The notes: generated by a model from the letters alone, not told the origin. Numbered from the stretch's first letter, positions 1 to 9,805 are shown. The stretch: 64,000 bases of DNA from Dehalococcoidales bacterium (GCA_016926695.1 JAFGOB010000098.1:1-64000), one strand, 5' to 3'. Translations and numbers: made by a program.

Positions 1-45
1 GTTCGAAGGGTGGAAAAGTATTACTTTCGATTTTGATTGAGATAT

Positions 46-273
46 TCATAGTTTTCGTTGCTGGATAAGTACTTCTTGTACATTCCTGAATTTGTTGATT
101 CTGCGCATAGAAAAGGTTTTATTGGCACGGTCTATTTCGGATAGCGGATACGGTCTGTAGCAGATATGGTCTGTAGTGGCCGGTTTCGAACCGGCCAGCC
201 CTGACTCTTGAATTAAGATCAAACTGGGAATATGATTGGACATCAACATGAATATTCCGGTTAACACTATCAA
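46..273 (-). pseudogene. Degraded REP-associated tyrosine transposase (Y1/RAYT) fragment
   Basis: The 75-residue frame matches, segment by segment, the better-preserved relic at 51642-52013. It keeps an MxNH-like piece (MSNHIPSL, where intact proteins have the HUH-type MPNHxH), the GLAGSKPATT linker, and PLSEIDRANKTFSMRRIN in place of the usual SEI-R-KTF-RRIN helix. The catalytic tyrosine region and much of the N-terminus are gone, and the second His of the HUH motif is lost, so it cannot be active. The linker is encoded by a perfect palindrome inside the gene (178-196). The family assignment is by recognition of these motifs. Confidence 0.6.
178..196. repeat. REP-like perfect palindrome
   Basis: A perfect 19-base palindrome, GGCCGGTTTCGAACCGGCC, sits inside the transposase relic and encodes part of its linker. 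An almost identical palindrome with one base different at the centre lies at 51894-51912 at the same place in the second relic. Confidence 0.8.
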
Positions 274-333
274 GCTAATGAATGAAGTGGTATTTCTTTG
301 TATACAGGGTTCCCTCCTGATTACAATAGCCCA

Positions 334-393
334 GGGCGGGCGGGTGCCTGAACAAGTTCAGGTCGAGAAAGGGTAGGCAACCCCCGCCCCTAC
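334..393. repeat. Imperfect GC-rich inverted repeat (BIME-like)
   Basis: G-rich (GGGCGGGCGGGTGCC) and C-rich (GGCAACCCCCGCCC) arms pair imperfectly around an inner perfect 7-bp repeat, CCTGAAC-AA-GTTCAGG at 347-362. It lies next to the transposase relic, as REP/BIME elements often do. The rest of 274-574 shows no gene. Confidence 0.5.
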
Positions 394-574
394 TCCAGGA
401 TTCATCAATTTTTCGTAAAACATTAACGTACGTCTTCAGAAAACAGTCCATTTGAAAAAGGCCGTTAAGTATCCGGAATGTTGGCCCTCAAAACGCCAGA
501 AGCCTGGCTCTCAACGTCCGTAACCGTGGCTCAAAGCACTCCGGATTATTCATCCACCAGGGAAGCCGTGGAAT

Positions 575-1612
575 CTACCTGTCCGTAAAATGCCTTATAG
601 TGGTTTCAGGGATGACCAGTCCCTGGTCCGTTTCTTCAAAATCAAACCACCATTTTCGCGTCTTCTCCGACTTATGCACAAATTGGTCCTTTTTGATTTT
701 TTCAGCCTGAGCATCTACACTTTCATATAGTTTCTCTAAAGAACCGTCCCAGTTCTCCAGTTCTCTCGGGCTTGCTCCGGGCCTGTTCCAGGGGCAGACT
801 TTGTTGCAGCGCCCGCAAATGTTACCGTATTGATTCAATGCGCAAAAACTGACGCATTTCTTTTCATCCAGTTTCCACGTTTCGTAGCCATTGTAGGTTA
901 TTTTGTCTCCATAAGGGATTGCTTTCGCTTTGCACTGGTCGGCGCATATAGTACATTTCCGGCAGTATTCCTGTAGCCCAAAATCAACTGGCTGGTCTGC
1001 CTCCAGCGGAAGATTTGTCAATACTGCCGCTGTCTTGTAATTTAAACCTAGAAAAGGATTGAGGATGATTCCGGTCCGGCTGATCTCACCCAGGCCTGAC
1101 ATGAGTACCAGTTGAGGCATTAAAGTCAGATACCTGCTGGCGTTTGATGCCGCCGCGTCATACCCCAATCTCCTGATGTAATTTGCCATGGTCTCAGTCT
1201 GGCAGGCCAGGCGCTGGTAAGTCTGGAAACTCACCGGATCAAAGACCCAGTCATATCCGTTGGAGGCATTCAATGTCGGCAGGGATTTGCTGGCCGCAAA
1301 TACGATGGCATATTCGTAATCAATCTCGATGGGATTGCCTGCCATATCGTGAGTATAAACCGCTGATTGAGGAAGCTTGCAAATGCCCATCAAGTCAGCG
1401 CCTAAAAAATATCCTGAACTCTTGATATGGCGGCTGATTGCCCGGGGGTCTTCCGGTAAAGGTGCTTTTACTGGCCCAATCGGGTTACATTTGATGGTGT
1501 TGATATGTCTTTGCAGGTCTACTAATGCCGCACCTAAAGGCTCGCGAATAGTCATTCCGGACATACCTTTTTTAACCGCCGGACCATAATCTCCACGGCG
1601 CGCTCGAACCAT
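575..1612 (-). CDS. Reductive-dehalogenase-like Fe-S protein, cytoplasmic
   Basis: The protein of at least 345 residues has the RdhA/QueG-type C-terminus. One cluster motif is C217xxC220xxC223xxxC227 and a second set is C257...C266xxC269xxxC273 followed by PWNRP. The central part fits the cobalamin-binding nitroreductase-like fold of reductive dehalogenases. No twin-arginine signal and no RdhB-type membrane anchor gene are present, so it probably works in the cytoplasm. It could be a dehalogenase or another cobamide-dependent reductase. The first ATG (1612) is poorly placed. The frame stays open upstream with family-like residues (LGPYPDHKLKRV, GPTNKITGEIKRR), and the only strong Shine-Dalgarno lies at 1764-1770, seven bases before an in-frame ATA at 1754-1756. 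The true product is therefore probably about 393 residues. It follows the M29-like gene on the same strand and may be co-transcribed with it. Confidence 0.75.
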   Translation of the reverse strand: MVRARRGDYGPAVKKGMSGMTIREPLGAALVDLQRHINTIKCNPIGPVKAPLPEDPRAISRHIKSSGYFLGADLMGICKLPQSAVYTHDMAGNPIEIDYEYAIVFAASKSLPTLNASNGYDWVFDPVSFQTYQRLACQTETMANYIRRLGYDAAASNASRYLTLMPQLVLMSGLGEISRTGIILNPFLGLNYKTAAVLTNLPLEADQPVDFGLQEYCRKCTICADQCKAKAIPYGDKITYNGYETWKLDEKKCVSFCALNQYGNICGRCNKVCPWNRPGASPRELENWDGSLEKLYESVDAQAEKIKKDQFVHKSEKTRKWWFDFEETDQGLVIPETTIRHFTDR

Positions 1613-1763
1613 GGCGTGTTCTCTGGGGTCTCGTCTTTTGATTTCCCCGGTTATCTTGTTGGTTGGTCCGGCAACCCTTTTTAACTTGTGGTCAGGATAT
1701 GGTCCAAGCTGGTCATCATTGTAAAGAATATCACGGTATTTAAGCCTGTAATTTATGACGCTG

Positions 1764-1770
1764 CCTCCTC
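1764..1770 (-). promoter_or_regulatory. Strong ribosome binding site ahead of an ATA codon
   Basis: GAGGAGG on the minus strand lies seven bases before an in-frame ATA codon (1754-1756) of the dehalogenase-like gene. No ATG, GTG or TTG is available in that frame at this distance. Coding-like sequence begins immediately after it. Confidence 0.5.
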
Positions 1771-1827
1771 TAGATATCGCATTGCTCCATCTACTGCGAT
1801 TTCACTTCTCCTCCTGGCGATGATTAT

Positions 1828-2976
1828 TCAATGCTGTGGCAGACCGGGGCGTCCCGGATATTCGGCCGCCAGAGCAATAACCGAAGGATGATCCAAAACA
1901 GTCAGATAGCCCCGATCGTGTAACAGTTTATCCCCGACCCGCAGGGTGGCTGTCCGGGTGTCTCCTGTGCAGTGCATCCAGTAAGGATAACCGGAAGTGG
2001 CCGGCGGAGCTCCAATATGGAAATGAATATTGGAGGTGTGTGAATGTTCGATTAGACGGCGGGTAAGCAGATGCGGACATTCTTCCGTACTTACCACGGC
2101 CTGGGGATGGACGCCGAAGTGCATACAGTTGAATTGATATACCCCTTCTCCCAGACGCTGCTGCATGGCAATCAGGAATCGGCTTAGAGCTTCCGCTTCA
2201 TCTCTGCCTTCGATTCCGGTTATTCGTCCATCCCTGATAGTTAGATAGATGGACCTGGAAAAATAGGGGGATATGCCGATATAGCGTGACCACCAGCTAA
2301 GCATGCGATCGAAAACCAGAATTCCCGAGGTATTTCCTAAATTGATGGGGGGAATTACCCATTCCGGCCAGGGTCGGTAATGTCCGGCCTCTTCCCGCCT
2401 GGTGGTATAAGCCGGGAACCAGGGATGATGGGGGCCCAGCGCAGGCTGGATAGTCCCCTCAAGGTCAGTCCCATTATCATCGGTTAATTGCCAGGAAATC
2501 CCATCCTTGAAGGGAATTGAAGCCTGATAGCGGATTTCGCTCACCAGTTCGTAAGGGGTCTGTGCCCAGGTGGAATTGAGCAAAGGGGCTGTCGTGGCAA
2601 AATTGCGCACCATGAGAATTTTGCGCTCCTCGATAAAACGCCTGAACTCCATTATTTCCTCAACCGTAATATCAAAGGAATGGTTGATAATAATATCGCA
2701 AGCTGCCAGAGCTGCTTTGACCACAGGCGGAAAACGCCAGGAGTGAGGCCTGGCAGTTTCGTCTATCCAGAGTACCGACGCATTGGCGCCATACTTTTGC
2801 ACGGAGGCCTGAATCCAGGAAATTGCTTCAGGGTCGACCAGATTGTCGCTTCCATACAGGCCGTCAATATGCGCCAGAATTACTACTTCCTGGCCGGGGT
2901 GAATCCGGGCGCAATGCTCAAGCATATCCGAGATAGCTATAGCGGCCCCATCAGGTACCGTCTGCGGTTTATCCAT
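1828..2976 (-). CDS. M29 aminopeptidase / NicX-like metallohydrolase family protein
   Basis: The 382-residue protein has the layout of the M29 (aminopeptidase T) fold, which also includes 2,5-dihydroxypyridine dioxygenase NicX. An N-terminal segment reads PGQEVVILAHID, and a C-terminal half carries HFGVHPQAVV, ECPHL, HSHTSNIHFHIGAPP and WMHCTGD, a His/Glu/Asp-rich set suited to metal binding. Whether it is a peptidase or a ring-cleaving/hydrolytic enzyme cannot be decided. I chose the ATG at 2976 because GGAGG lies eight bases upstream. An earlier in-frame ATG at 3024 has no ribosome site. The dehalogenase-like gene follows about 70 bases downstream. Confidence 0.6.
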   Translation of the reverse strand: MDKPQTVPDGAAIAISDMLEHCARIHPGQEVVILAHIDGLYGSDNLVDPEAISWIQASVQKYGANASVLWIDETARPHSWRFPPVVKAALAACDIIINHSFDITVEEIMEFRRFIEERKILMVRNFATTAPLLNSTWAQTPYELVSEIRYQASIPFKDGISWQLTDDNGTDLEGTIQPALGPHHPWFPAYTTRREEAGHYRPWPEWVIPPINLGNTSGILVFDRMLSWWSRYIGISPYFSRSIYLTIRDGRITGIEGRDEAEALSRFLIAMQQRLGEGVYQFNCMHFGVHPQAVVSTEECPHLLTRRLIEHSHTSNIHFHIGAPPATSGYPYWMHCTGDTRTATLRVGDKLLHDRGYLTVLDHPSVIALAAEYPGRPGLPQH

Positions 2977-3241
2977 AGCTTTTTCCTCCGGAACCAGGAA
3001 GAAATTAGAGATTCCATTACTCATGGAAATTGTACGACCGTCGGTGATGAATTACAAGCGAATTTACTTGTTCAATTATCCCGGTGACACTTTAGCTTGT
3101 TTTGTTGGGTATGAAGAGATTCGGGGTTATTCTTAACGTCCTCCTATCTTCTCAAGATACAGGGCAAGCGAAGTTTGAATCGGTTAAAACTCCGACCGTA
3201 AGGTCGTAGCAAGTTTATTACCTCCTTCAACAGCAATCAGG

Positions 3242-3616
3242 TTGGCCTGGGCTTTAACCGGGGCCTTTTCGGTAAATAGCCCTGAATCTCAGATGATCGC
3301 TTCCAACGCAAAAAATAATCTGGAGAATATTAAGAAAAGGGCCTCCGAGCTGAAGGATCCAGAGTTGAGCTATGTTACTAACGCTGCCGTTGATATTGAC
3401 TCTACGATGCGTACTCTGGACACAATATACAAAGGAAGAGAGCTCAATATCACCGAAAATGATCAATTACGTAAAATTTACCTTGAAAACATTGAGGAAA
3501 GCGTGAAATTTGGACAAAGTGCCAAAGATGTTGTTAAATCACTGCCGGCGATGGCTATAGCTACAGGTGCAGGTACTGTTACTTTAAACCAGTTGTTACA
3601 ATCCTTACATAAATAG
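3242..3616 (+). CDS. Hypothetical helical protein, possibly 5'-truncated
   Basis: The 124-residue frame has coding-like composition and a largely helical, charged sequence (for example KNNLENIKKRASELKDPE), ending with a small hydrophobic Ala/Gly-rich tail. The only upstream start is a TTG without a good ribosome site. An internal ATG at about 3293 would give a shorter protein, and the frame runs open a little further upstream, so the gene may have lost its 5' end. A perfect GNRA-type hairpin, CGACC-GTAA-GGTCG, lies just upstream near 3193. I do not recognise the family. Confidence 0.4.
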   Translation: MAWALTGAFSVNSPESQMIASNAKNNLENIKKRASELKDPELSYVTNAAVDIDSTMRTLDTIYKGRELNITENDQLRKIYLENIEESVKFGQSAKDVVKSLPAMAIATGAGTVTLNQLLQSLHK

Positions 3617-3629
3617 AGTACGTATAACT

Positions 3630-3875
3630 TTGGTCAATTTACATAATGACATCGATCGTCTTCATGAAGCTGATTTTGGCAATACTTTTCCAATAGGAGA
3701 AAATGAGGATGTGGCTAAAATAGTGGATGATTTGTTTCAGGGAGCTCAACCGACTATGTGTAGAAATGTCCATTTGCACATGAAGGCTAAAATTATTTCA
3801 CCGAATATGTGGACTGTTTGTGAGACTGGCGGTAACCCTGTTGAATCATGTGATTTCAAATCACGTCCGTATTAA
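3630..3875 (+). CDS. Small hypothetical protein
   Basis: An 81-residue frame starts with TTG 13 bases after the preceding stop. The sequence is mixed and soluble with no recognised motif. Its position directly behind another hypothetical gene is the main argument for it. It could be noncoding. Confidence 0.25.
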   Translation: MVNLHNDIDRLHEADFGNTFPIGENEDVAKIVDDLFQGAQPTMCRNVHLHMKAKIISPNMWTVCETGGNPVESCDFKSRPY

Positions 3876-4048
3876 TTGAGGGAGAATCAACCGTGTCGTA
3901 TCGTCTTGCCGTCATTCGCACTGATGTTAGGCCGTTTTGAAAGTAGTCTTTGAATAATTTAGGCCAACAGATTACCCGCTTGTTACGTTTAATATGCTTT
4001 CATATAGTCTCCGGATCATCACTTATCCCGTATTCCGTGTGGTTATTC

Positions 4049-4219
4049 CTCATCCACCCCGGTTTATCCGTATTTTTGTAGGTTTTTACCAAAATACTAT
4101 ATTTACCGGATCGAAATAGTGCTAGAATAGCAGCATCGAACACCCTGACAGGTAATCGGCTAAATGATCGATCTGTTTTTAAGATGATGGTTGTTCAGCG
4201 GACGCTATATCCGGTCAGC
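4049..4219 (+). repeat. Duplicated promoter/5' region with a gene-start remnant
   Basis: About 90 bases from 4049 are nearly identical to 19766 onward. The match continues more weakly, and then the segment 4164-4219 matches the first codons of the gene that starts at 20003. Here the copy reads M-I-D-L-F-L-R-stop, so only a dead gene start remains. The core contains a hairpin, GTATTTT...AAAATAC, and a TTTACC/TAGAAT pair 15 bases apart that could be a promoter. The rest of 3876-4364 shows no gene. Confidence 0.7.
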
Positions 4220-4364
4220 GTTCCATTTCTTATAACTGATTGACATGCATTTACGACGGTCATATACTGCTTTCAGTTCCACGCCTGGTATGCCACGACC
4301 ATCTGTGGAACAGCAGACTTCGAATAATTTTACATCGGCGAGATTGATTGTCAGGAGGTGATTT

Positions 4365-5246
4365 ATGAAAGCTACAAATTATCATTTCAATATTGGCTCG
4401 TTTAAATGCGTCGCGGTCAGTGATGGCACTATGACTTACGCCCCCCCGGCCTTTCCGCCTCCACCAAATTTCCTTTTTGTAAACGCAAACACAGATAAGC
4501 TTAATAGAATTCTCAGCGGACACGGGATAAAAATAGCAGAATGGAAAGAATGGATTAGCTCTTATGCATGTTTATTAGTCGATACCGGAAAATATATAGT
4601 CTTGATAGATACTGGCGCAGGAAGCCTGGCTCCCAGTACCGGGAGACTGATAGAAAACCTGAAACAGGAAGGGGTTGCTCCAGGAGATATCCATCTTGTC
4701 ATCCTGAGCCACGCTCATCCTGATCATGTAGGTGGAAACCTCAATCTGGAAGGAAAACCTATGTTTGCCAGGGCTACATACATGATATGCAAAAATGAAT
4801 GGGCTTTTTGGATATCGGATCAGGCTGAAAGACAACTGGGCGAACACGGAAGGGATACTCTTATAAACATCGCGCGCAAGAACCTTTTACCATTGGAGAG
4901 AAAAATAGACCTGGTAGATAGAGAAGTTGAGATCGTTCCCGGCATCTGTCCCATTTTTGTTCCTGGACACACTCCGGGGCTAATAGCGATTTCTGTGTCC
5001 AGCGAAGAACAACATCTCCTCTGTCTCTCAGATGCGATTATTCATACGATACATATCGCTCAACCTGATTGGTTTGGCGCTACTGATATCATTCCGCAAC
5101 AGGTTATCATCAACAGGCTCAAACTTTTGGAAAAAGCTGCGCTCGAAAGATCTATGGTTATGGCTTTTCACTTCCCCTTCCCCGGTCTCGGCTACATCAA
5201 CAGGAAAGGTGAGGGCTGGGAATGGCAACCTGTTATAAAAACCTGA
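4365..5246 (+). CDS. MBL-fold metallohydrolase
   Basis: The 293-residue protein is of the metallo-beta-lactamase superfamily, closest in layout to lactonase/glyoxalase-II-like hydrolases. The zinc signature LSHAHPDHVGGN (HxHxDH) is complete, with a preceding LIDTGAG loop and later GHTPG, CLSDA and AFHFPFPG that supply the remaining ligands. A good ribosome site (AGGAGG) precedes the ATG. The protein shares its C-terminal WQP ending and overall plan with the MBL protein at 40119-40979, so the two are paralogues. The substrate is unknown. It converges with another MBL gene at 5345-6313. Confidence 0.85.
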   Translation: MKATNYHFNIGSFKCVAVSDGTMTYAPPAFPPPPNFLFVNANTDKLNRILSGHGIKIAEWKEWISSYACLLVDTGKYIVLIDTGAGSLAPSTGRLIENLKQEGVAPGDIHLVILSHAHPDHVGGNLNLEGKPMFARATYMICKNEWAFWISDQAERQLGEHGRDTLINIARKNLLPLERKIDLVDREVEIVPGICPIFVPGHTPGLIAISVSSEEQHLLCLSDAIIHTIHIAQPDWFGATDIIPQQVIINRLKLLEKAALERSMVMAFHFPFPGLGYINRKGEGWEWQPVIKT

Positions 5247-5344
5247 AAACTTTAAACTTGTTTGCATTCTTTTTATGCGTATTCCGGAGCAAAATGGGTC
5301 ACCAATAAAGGGGATAAAAGCTTTTCGTATATTCTTGTCAGCGA

Positions 5345-6313
5345 TCAATCTGGTTGTATTTCTTTCTGATATACCTGGTAGCCAATGGCAAGTTTTGTGA
5401 TCATAATGTGCAGAAGCAACATACCGGTGGATCGATATTCTTGATGCGTCAGTTTCCGCCAACCGGTTATAATAGCAAATAATAACCTCAAAACGGGCGA
5501 AATTATCTTCATATCGGGAATATCCAGTCTTGTTTCAGCCAGGACGGTTTTAGCCATATAATGGATATCAGCCAGTTTAGCCTTGTTGTGTTCAAAAAGT
5601 GCCCACCAGCCCTCGTAAATCCGTAATCCTTTATCCAGAATCGTTCTGGCTTCATTTCCAGAAAAACAGCCGAAATGTGCGATACAGAGGGTATCAAAAT
5701 CGATACCCTTAAGCTTGTCCAATGAGGACCGATAAGCGACAGGATCCCAGAAAGGAGGCATAAAAGGAGGAAAGAAAGTATTATCCCCAAAAATGTTTCC
5801 TATTGCATCCCCCACAAATAGGTTTTTGTTTTTTTCATCTAGAATGGCAATATGGTCTTTACAATGTCCAGGTATCTCGTAGACCCTGAGAGAGGTCTTG
5901 CCCAGGTCGATGATATCGCCTTCTTTTACTGATGTAACCTCAGGTATTCCTTCGCAATAGCCGGCATTGAAAATATTGTTCCAGGATTGATCGGCTAAAA
6001 GGGGCACTCCGTGGGGTGAAGCCAGTACCTGAATGTTTTTCCCTTCCTTGGCGGCTGCCCTTCGTAGAAATGGAATACCCTGTGAGTGATCATAATGGCT
6101 GTGGGTGACGATGACAATATCAGGAGGAAAAGCACCAAGTTTTTTCAGAGTATTAAAAAGGTCACGGGCTTTGTTGCGGGGCCCCGAGTCAATAAGACAT
6201 TTTTTATCACCTTCTATCAGATAAGCGGCGGTACCTCCCGCGATCCCATCCATACCGGTATCAATCAGGACAGTAATGTCATTAATCCTTCCCGCTTGTC
6301 TGACTGCACTCAA
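5345..6313 (-). CDS. MBL-fold metallohydrolase
   Basis: The 322-residue protein has the MBL zinc motif VTHSHYDHSQG, a LIDSGP strand, GHCKDH, FVGDAIGN and a late IAHFGC histidine, all in the expected order. The C-terminal 60 residues, after the fold, are basic and hydrophobic and may form helices. The start is TTG at 6313 with GGAGG eight bases upstream, and no ATG is as well placed. It belongs to a different branch from the neighbour at 4365-5246, with which it converges. The substrate is not predictable. Confidence 0.8.
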   Translation of the reverse strand: MSAVRQAGRINDITVLIDTGMDGIAGGTAAYLIEGDKKCLIDSGPRNKARDLFNTLKKLGAFPPDIVIVTHSHYDHSQGIPFLRRAAAKEGKNIQVLASPHGVPLLADQSWNNIFNAGYCEGIPEVTSVKEGDIIDLGKTSLRVYEIPGHCKDHIAILDEKNKNLFVGDAIGNIFGDNTFFPPFMPPFWDPVAYRSSLDKLKGIDFDTLCIAHFGCFSGNEARTILDKGLRIYEGWWALFEHNKAKLADIHYMAKTVLAETRLDIPDMKIISPVLRLLFAIITGWRKLTHQEYRSTGMLLLHIMITKLAIGYQVYQKEIQPD

Positions 6314-6367
6314 CTTGTTTTCCTCCCTGGAGGCTTTTGGTACGTCGCTCCTCCATCCTGAGTTTTT

Positions 6368-9300
6368 TCATCTTAAAGCTGCAAGTGCTTCTTTGGCTAA
6401 TTTCAGGTTGAAGTCTGCTCCTGTATCTTGATAGATCCGGATAGCTTCTGAAAAACACATCCTGGCATGTTCATACTTTTTTTCAATCTGGTTTAAATAA
6501 CCTAATTCCAGGTAACAACTAGCTATAATAGCTTTAGCTCCAATCTCTTTTGCAACTATGAGTCCTTCATTTAAATGCACTCTGGCAAGTTTGCGGGCAA
6601 AGATAGCATATCTTAGAACAAAATTAAAGTTATTCAATAAAGATATTAGACTGATAGATTGCTTTTTTTTCGCTATACTGACCATCAAACATCCTAATCC
6701 CCATTTCCACCAGGCGTAGCGATGTTTGCAGCTTTTTACCCAAACTTCACCACCCGCCATGATCTTCTTCATTCCCTGGTTCAAGTTTCCTTCGTTGATA
6801 TCAACACATCCAATCCATGTTCTTGCGGCGGTACTCAATAACTCACCGCCATAGGACTCGGAATGAGTTAAAATATCAACAAAGTACTTTTTAGATTCAA
6901 TAAACTGTTCGAGTAAAAGAAGAGATAATCCCATAAACAACTTGGCTGCCTGGGAATACCAGGGATGAGCCCGGGAAACAGCCGTACATTTTTCAAAATA
7001 CTGGAAAGCAAGAAGATAATCTCCTGCGTCGAAAAAACCCCAGCCAACATATACGTTCCCTAAAGCTTCGGCGCGAATGTTGGCATTTTTAGTTCCGGTT
7101 TCTATCAGCTCATACCCATATTCGAGAGTTTTCTGGGTATCTCCTCTGATATGTGACACATAGCCCAGAGAACTGGTGCCCATCTCATAAAGGAAATTAT
7201 ACGGGTCGTCTTTGCATAATACAGCTATTTGCCTGGCCTTTTTCCCGCAGAATAAGGCCTCATCTGTGAAACCTAACTCGGCATTGGCGAAGGCCAGACA
7301 TGAACTGGCGTAACCGATAACGAGTTGATTATTCATCTCTTCACCAAGTCTTAAAGCTTCGCTGGCGAATCGGGCTGCATTCTCAAAATCTTCCGCATCC
7401 CAATAAGCTAAACCCAGCCAGAAATAATACATACCCAGCGTAGAATTATTTTTTAAGCCTTGTGCTTCACTGAGATGAGATTGTAATAATTTGAGTTTTC
7501 CTTCGACATCTGCCCGTAAATAATACACCATGGACCATTGATTGATAAGATCGAAAAGTAGTGTCAGGTATTTGTGGTCTTTATTCAATGCGATAGAATT
7601 ATTGGACAGGAGTCCGTATGCATCCCGGCAATATCTGTGCGCTTCTTCGGATGAATACTGGCGAATTGCTTTTTCGGCTGACTTCATTAAATAATGTACG
7701 GCTTTGTAAATAGCATTGGTCTGTTTGTAATGATAAGCCAGGGTCTCATAGAAATCAGGTAATCTGTCGATAAATATTTCTTCAATTACCTGGCCGATTC
7801 TTTCATGAAGGGCCTGCCTGTCTTTCTTCAGTAGACTGTTATACGCTACATCCTGGGTTAACGCATGCTTGAAGATGTACTCCAGATCAGGCTTTAAAGA
7901 AAGTGTCCGGATCATATCAGCATCCTCCAGCCCGGAAAGAGACTCATTAATCTGATCTTGAATCTCAGTGATACGCTTCAGGATATTGTAGAGAAAAATC
8001 CTGCCGATAACCGATGCTTCCTGAAGAGCTTTTTTCAATTTTATTTCCAGGTGGTCCAGCCTGGATATAATCACTCCCTCTATAGTGCTGGGAATAACGC
8101 TTTCATTAATTGGATGGGTCAATCTCCACTCACCATTGACGCTAATAAGTATATCCATTTCTAAGAGTGAGTTAACAACTTCTTCCAGATAAAACGGATT
8201 ATTCTCGGCTTTATCTTGAATAAATTGTCTGAGTTCCTGGGGGACACGTGCAGTCTGAAGAAGGGCCTGTAGCATCTCTTCAGTCTCAGTGAGGGTAAAA
8301 TCTCTTAACCTGATTTCTTGATAATTCATATCTTCATTCAGTTGCTTTACCTTATCGAAAAGGGAAAAAGACGGCCGGTAAGTGACCAGAAGGAGAACAC
8401 TGGTTCTCAACTCTTTTGACAGAAACAGAAAGAGTTCAGTTGTGGAGGGGTCTGCCCAGTGCAGGTCTTCCAGGAAAATCACCATTGCTTTTTGTTCAGC
8501 CAGGGCCAGGAGAGTCAAGTATATAGATCTGAAAAGACGGTGCTTCCATAATTCCGGCTCGATCTTTTCAGTCTCCGGGTATTCCAGTCCGAAGAGACTA
8601 CCAAGATAAGGAATAACCTCCATATCTTTAATACCAAGCGATAATATTTTTTCTTCAATTTTCGCTTTTACTACCTGTACAGGCTCATTTTCCTTGATAT
8701 TCCATAATCGACTGAACAGATCAACTAGAGGGAAGTAAGGAGTGTTCTGAGCGAATGCATAAGCATGTCCTTCCAGCCACTGAACCTGCCCTTTATCCAG
8801 ACCAGCTTTAAATTCACTCACCAACCTGCTTTTTCCAATTCCAGCTTCCCCACAAATCGTGATTAAGGAACTCTCTTTGTTTTCTATGAGTCTCCTGGCC
8901 GTATTCTTTAGGATATGGATTTCCTGGTTTCTACCTACAAGATGAGATCTCATACCGGTAAGGCGATGAATTGTTACAGGATTGTCTTTGGATTCAATCA
9001 CCTTATAGGCTTGAACGGTTTGTTCCTTGCCTTTGACTAAGGTGGGCTTTAGAGCTTCAAATTTAAAGAATCTCTCGGTCAACTTAAATGAAGCTTCACC
9101 TACTACTATTTCTCCGGATTTGGCTAGTCCAGTGAGGCGAGAAGCCAGGTTTATCGTATCTCCTAATACCTTCTCATTCTCTTCTTCATTCTCAGTATTA
9201 TAAGCTACTATCAGGCCGGTGCTGATGCCGCTGTGCATAAGAATGGGGCTGCCTAGCTTGTCCTCGAATTGGGGACTGAGGCTTTTTACATAGGAATGCA

Positions 9301-9658
9301 GATCCTGAACTGCTTTGATAGCTCTTAATGCGTCATCTTCATGTGTCCTGGGGACGCCAAAGAGAGCCATGACTGCATCACCGATGAACTTGTCAATATA
9401 ACCCTCATACCTGGCTATAATCTTGGTAGCCTGGGTAAAAATTTTATTCATCAAATCATGGACTTCTTCCGGGTCCAACTTTTCGGAAATGGAAGTATAA
9501 CCGGAAAGATCTGAGAACACCACGGTTACTTGCTTGCGCTCACCGGTAATGGCTGTTGGCATTTCTGAGGCGATAATCGTTACTTCAAGCCTTTGTCCGC
9601 ATTTACCGCAGAATTGGTTGGATTCCGGGTTTTCGAAACTGCACTTCGGACACTTCAT
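6368..9658 (-). CDS. Class III adenylate/guanylate cyclase-AAA ATPase-TPR signalling protein
   Basis: The 1096-residue protein has a short N-terminal zinc ribbon (CPKC...CGKC), then a class III cyclase domain (about residues 40-180, with metal-binding FSDLSG near 48-53 and GDAVMALFG). An AAA/STAND-type ATPase follows, with Walker A GEAGIGKS near residue 270 and a FLEDLHWAD Walker B. The remaining C-terminal half is TPR-like helical repeats. Such proteins are thought to couple ligand or partner sensing by the ATPase/TPR part to nucleotide cyclisation. The start is taken as the ATG at 9658, seven bases after GGAGG. It lies downstream of, and in the same direction as, the cohesin operon, about 150 bases away. 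Confidence 0.85.
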   Translation of the reverse strand: MKCPKCSFENPESNQFCGKCGQRLEVTIIASEMPTAITGERKQVTVVFSDLSGYTSISEKLDPEEVHDLMNKIFTQATKIIARYEGYIDKFIGDAVMALFGVPRTHEDDALRAIKAVQDLHSYVKSLSPQFEDKLGSPILMHSGISTGLIVAYNTENEEENEKVLGDTINLASRLTGLAKSGEIVVGEASFKLTERFFKFEALKPTLVKGKEQTVQAYKVIESKDNPVTIHRLTGMRSHLVGRNQEIHILKNTARRLIENKESSLITICGEAGIGKSRLVSEFKAGLDKGQVQWLEGHAYAFAQNTPYFPLVDLFSRLWNIKENEPVQVVKAKIEEKILSLGIKDMEVIPYLGSLFGLEYPETEKIEPELWKHRLFRSIYLTLLALAEQKAMVIFLEDLHWADPSTTELFLFLSKELRTSVLLLVTYRPSFSLFDKVKQLNEDMNYQEIRLRDFTLTETEEMLQALLQTARVPQELRQFIQDKAENNPFYLEEVVNSLLEMDILISVNGEWRLTHPINESVIPSTIEGVIISRLDHLEIKLKKALQEASVIGRIFLYNILKRITEIQDQINESLSGLEDADMIRTLSLKPDLEYIFKHALTQDVAYNSLLKKDRQALHERIGQVIEEIFIDRLPDFYETLAYHYKQTNAIYKAVHYLMKSAEKAIRQYSSEEAHRYCRDAYGLLSNNSIALNKDHKYLTLLFDLINQWSMVYYLRADVEGKLKLLQSHLSEAQGLKNNSTLGMYYFWLGLAYWDAEDFENAARFASEALRLGEEMNNQLVIGYASSCLAFANAELGFTDEALFCGKKARQIAVLCKDDPYNFLYEMGTSSLGYVSHIRGDTQKTLEYGYELIETGTKNANIRAEALGNVYVGWGFFDAGDYLLAFQYFEKCTAVSRAHPWYSQAAKLFMGLSLLLLEQFIESKKYFVDILTHSESYGGELLSTAARTWIGCVDINEGNLNQGMKKIMAGGEVWVKSCKHRYAWWKWGLGCLMVSIAKKKQSISLISLLNNFNFVLRYAIFARKLARVHLNEGLIVAKEIGAKAIIASCYLELGYLNQIEKKYEHARMCFSEAIRIYQDTGADFNLKLAKEALAALR

Positions 9659-9805
9659 TATCAAGCCTCCTGACTACCGGTCTTGGACTATGAGATATTT
9701 TTTCTACTCGTGCTGTTTTTTGACTGATTTTTGTATGTCGATTTGGATATTCTCCGAATATAAATATATTACAAAATAAGAGATTCTTGAAAGCAAGACT
9801 GAGGT

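Noticed and set aside
3193..3206. GNRA-loop hairpin (CGACC-GTAA-GGTCG) considered as part of an RNA gene or riboswitch
   Set aside because: Only one small stem is visible; no conserved core of a known riboswitch or tRNA could be matched.
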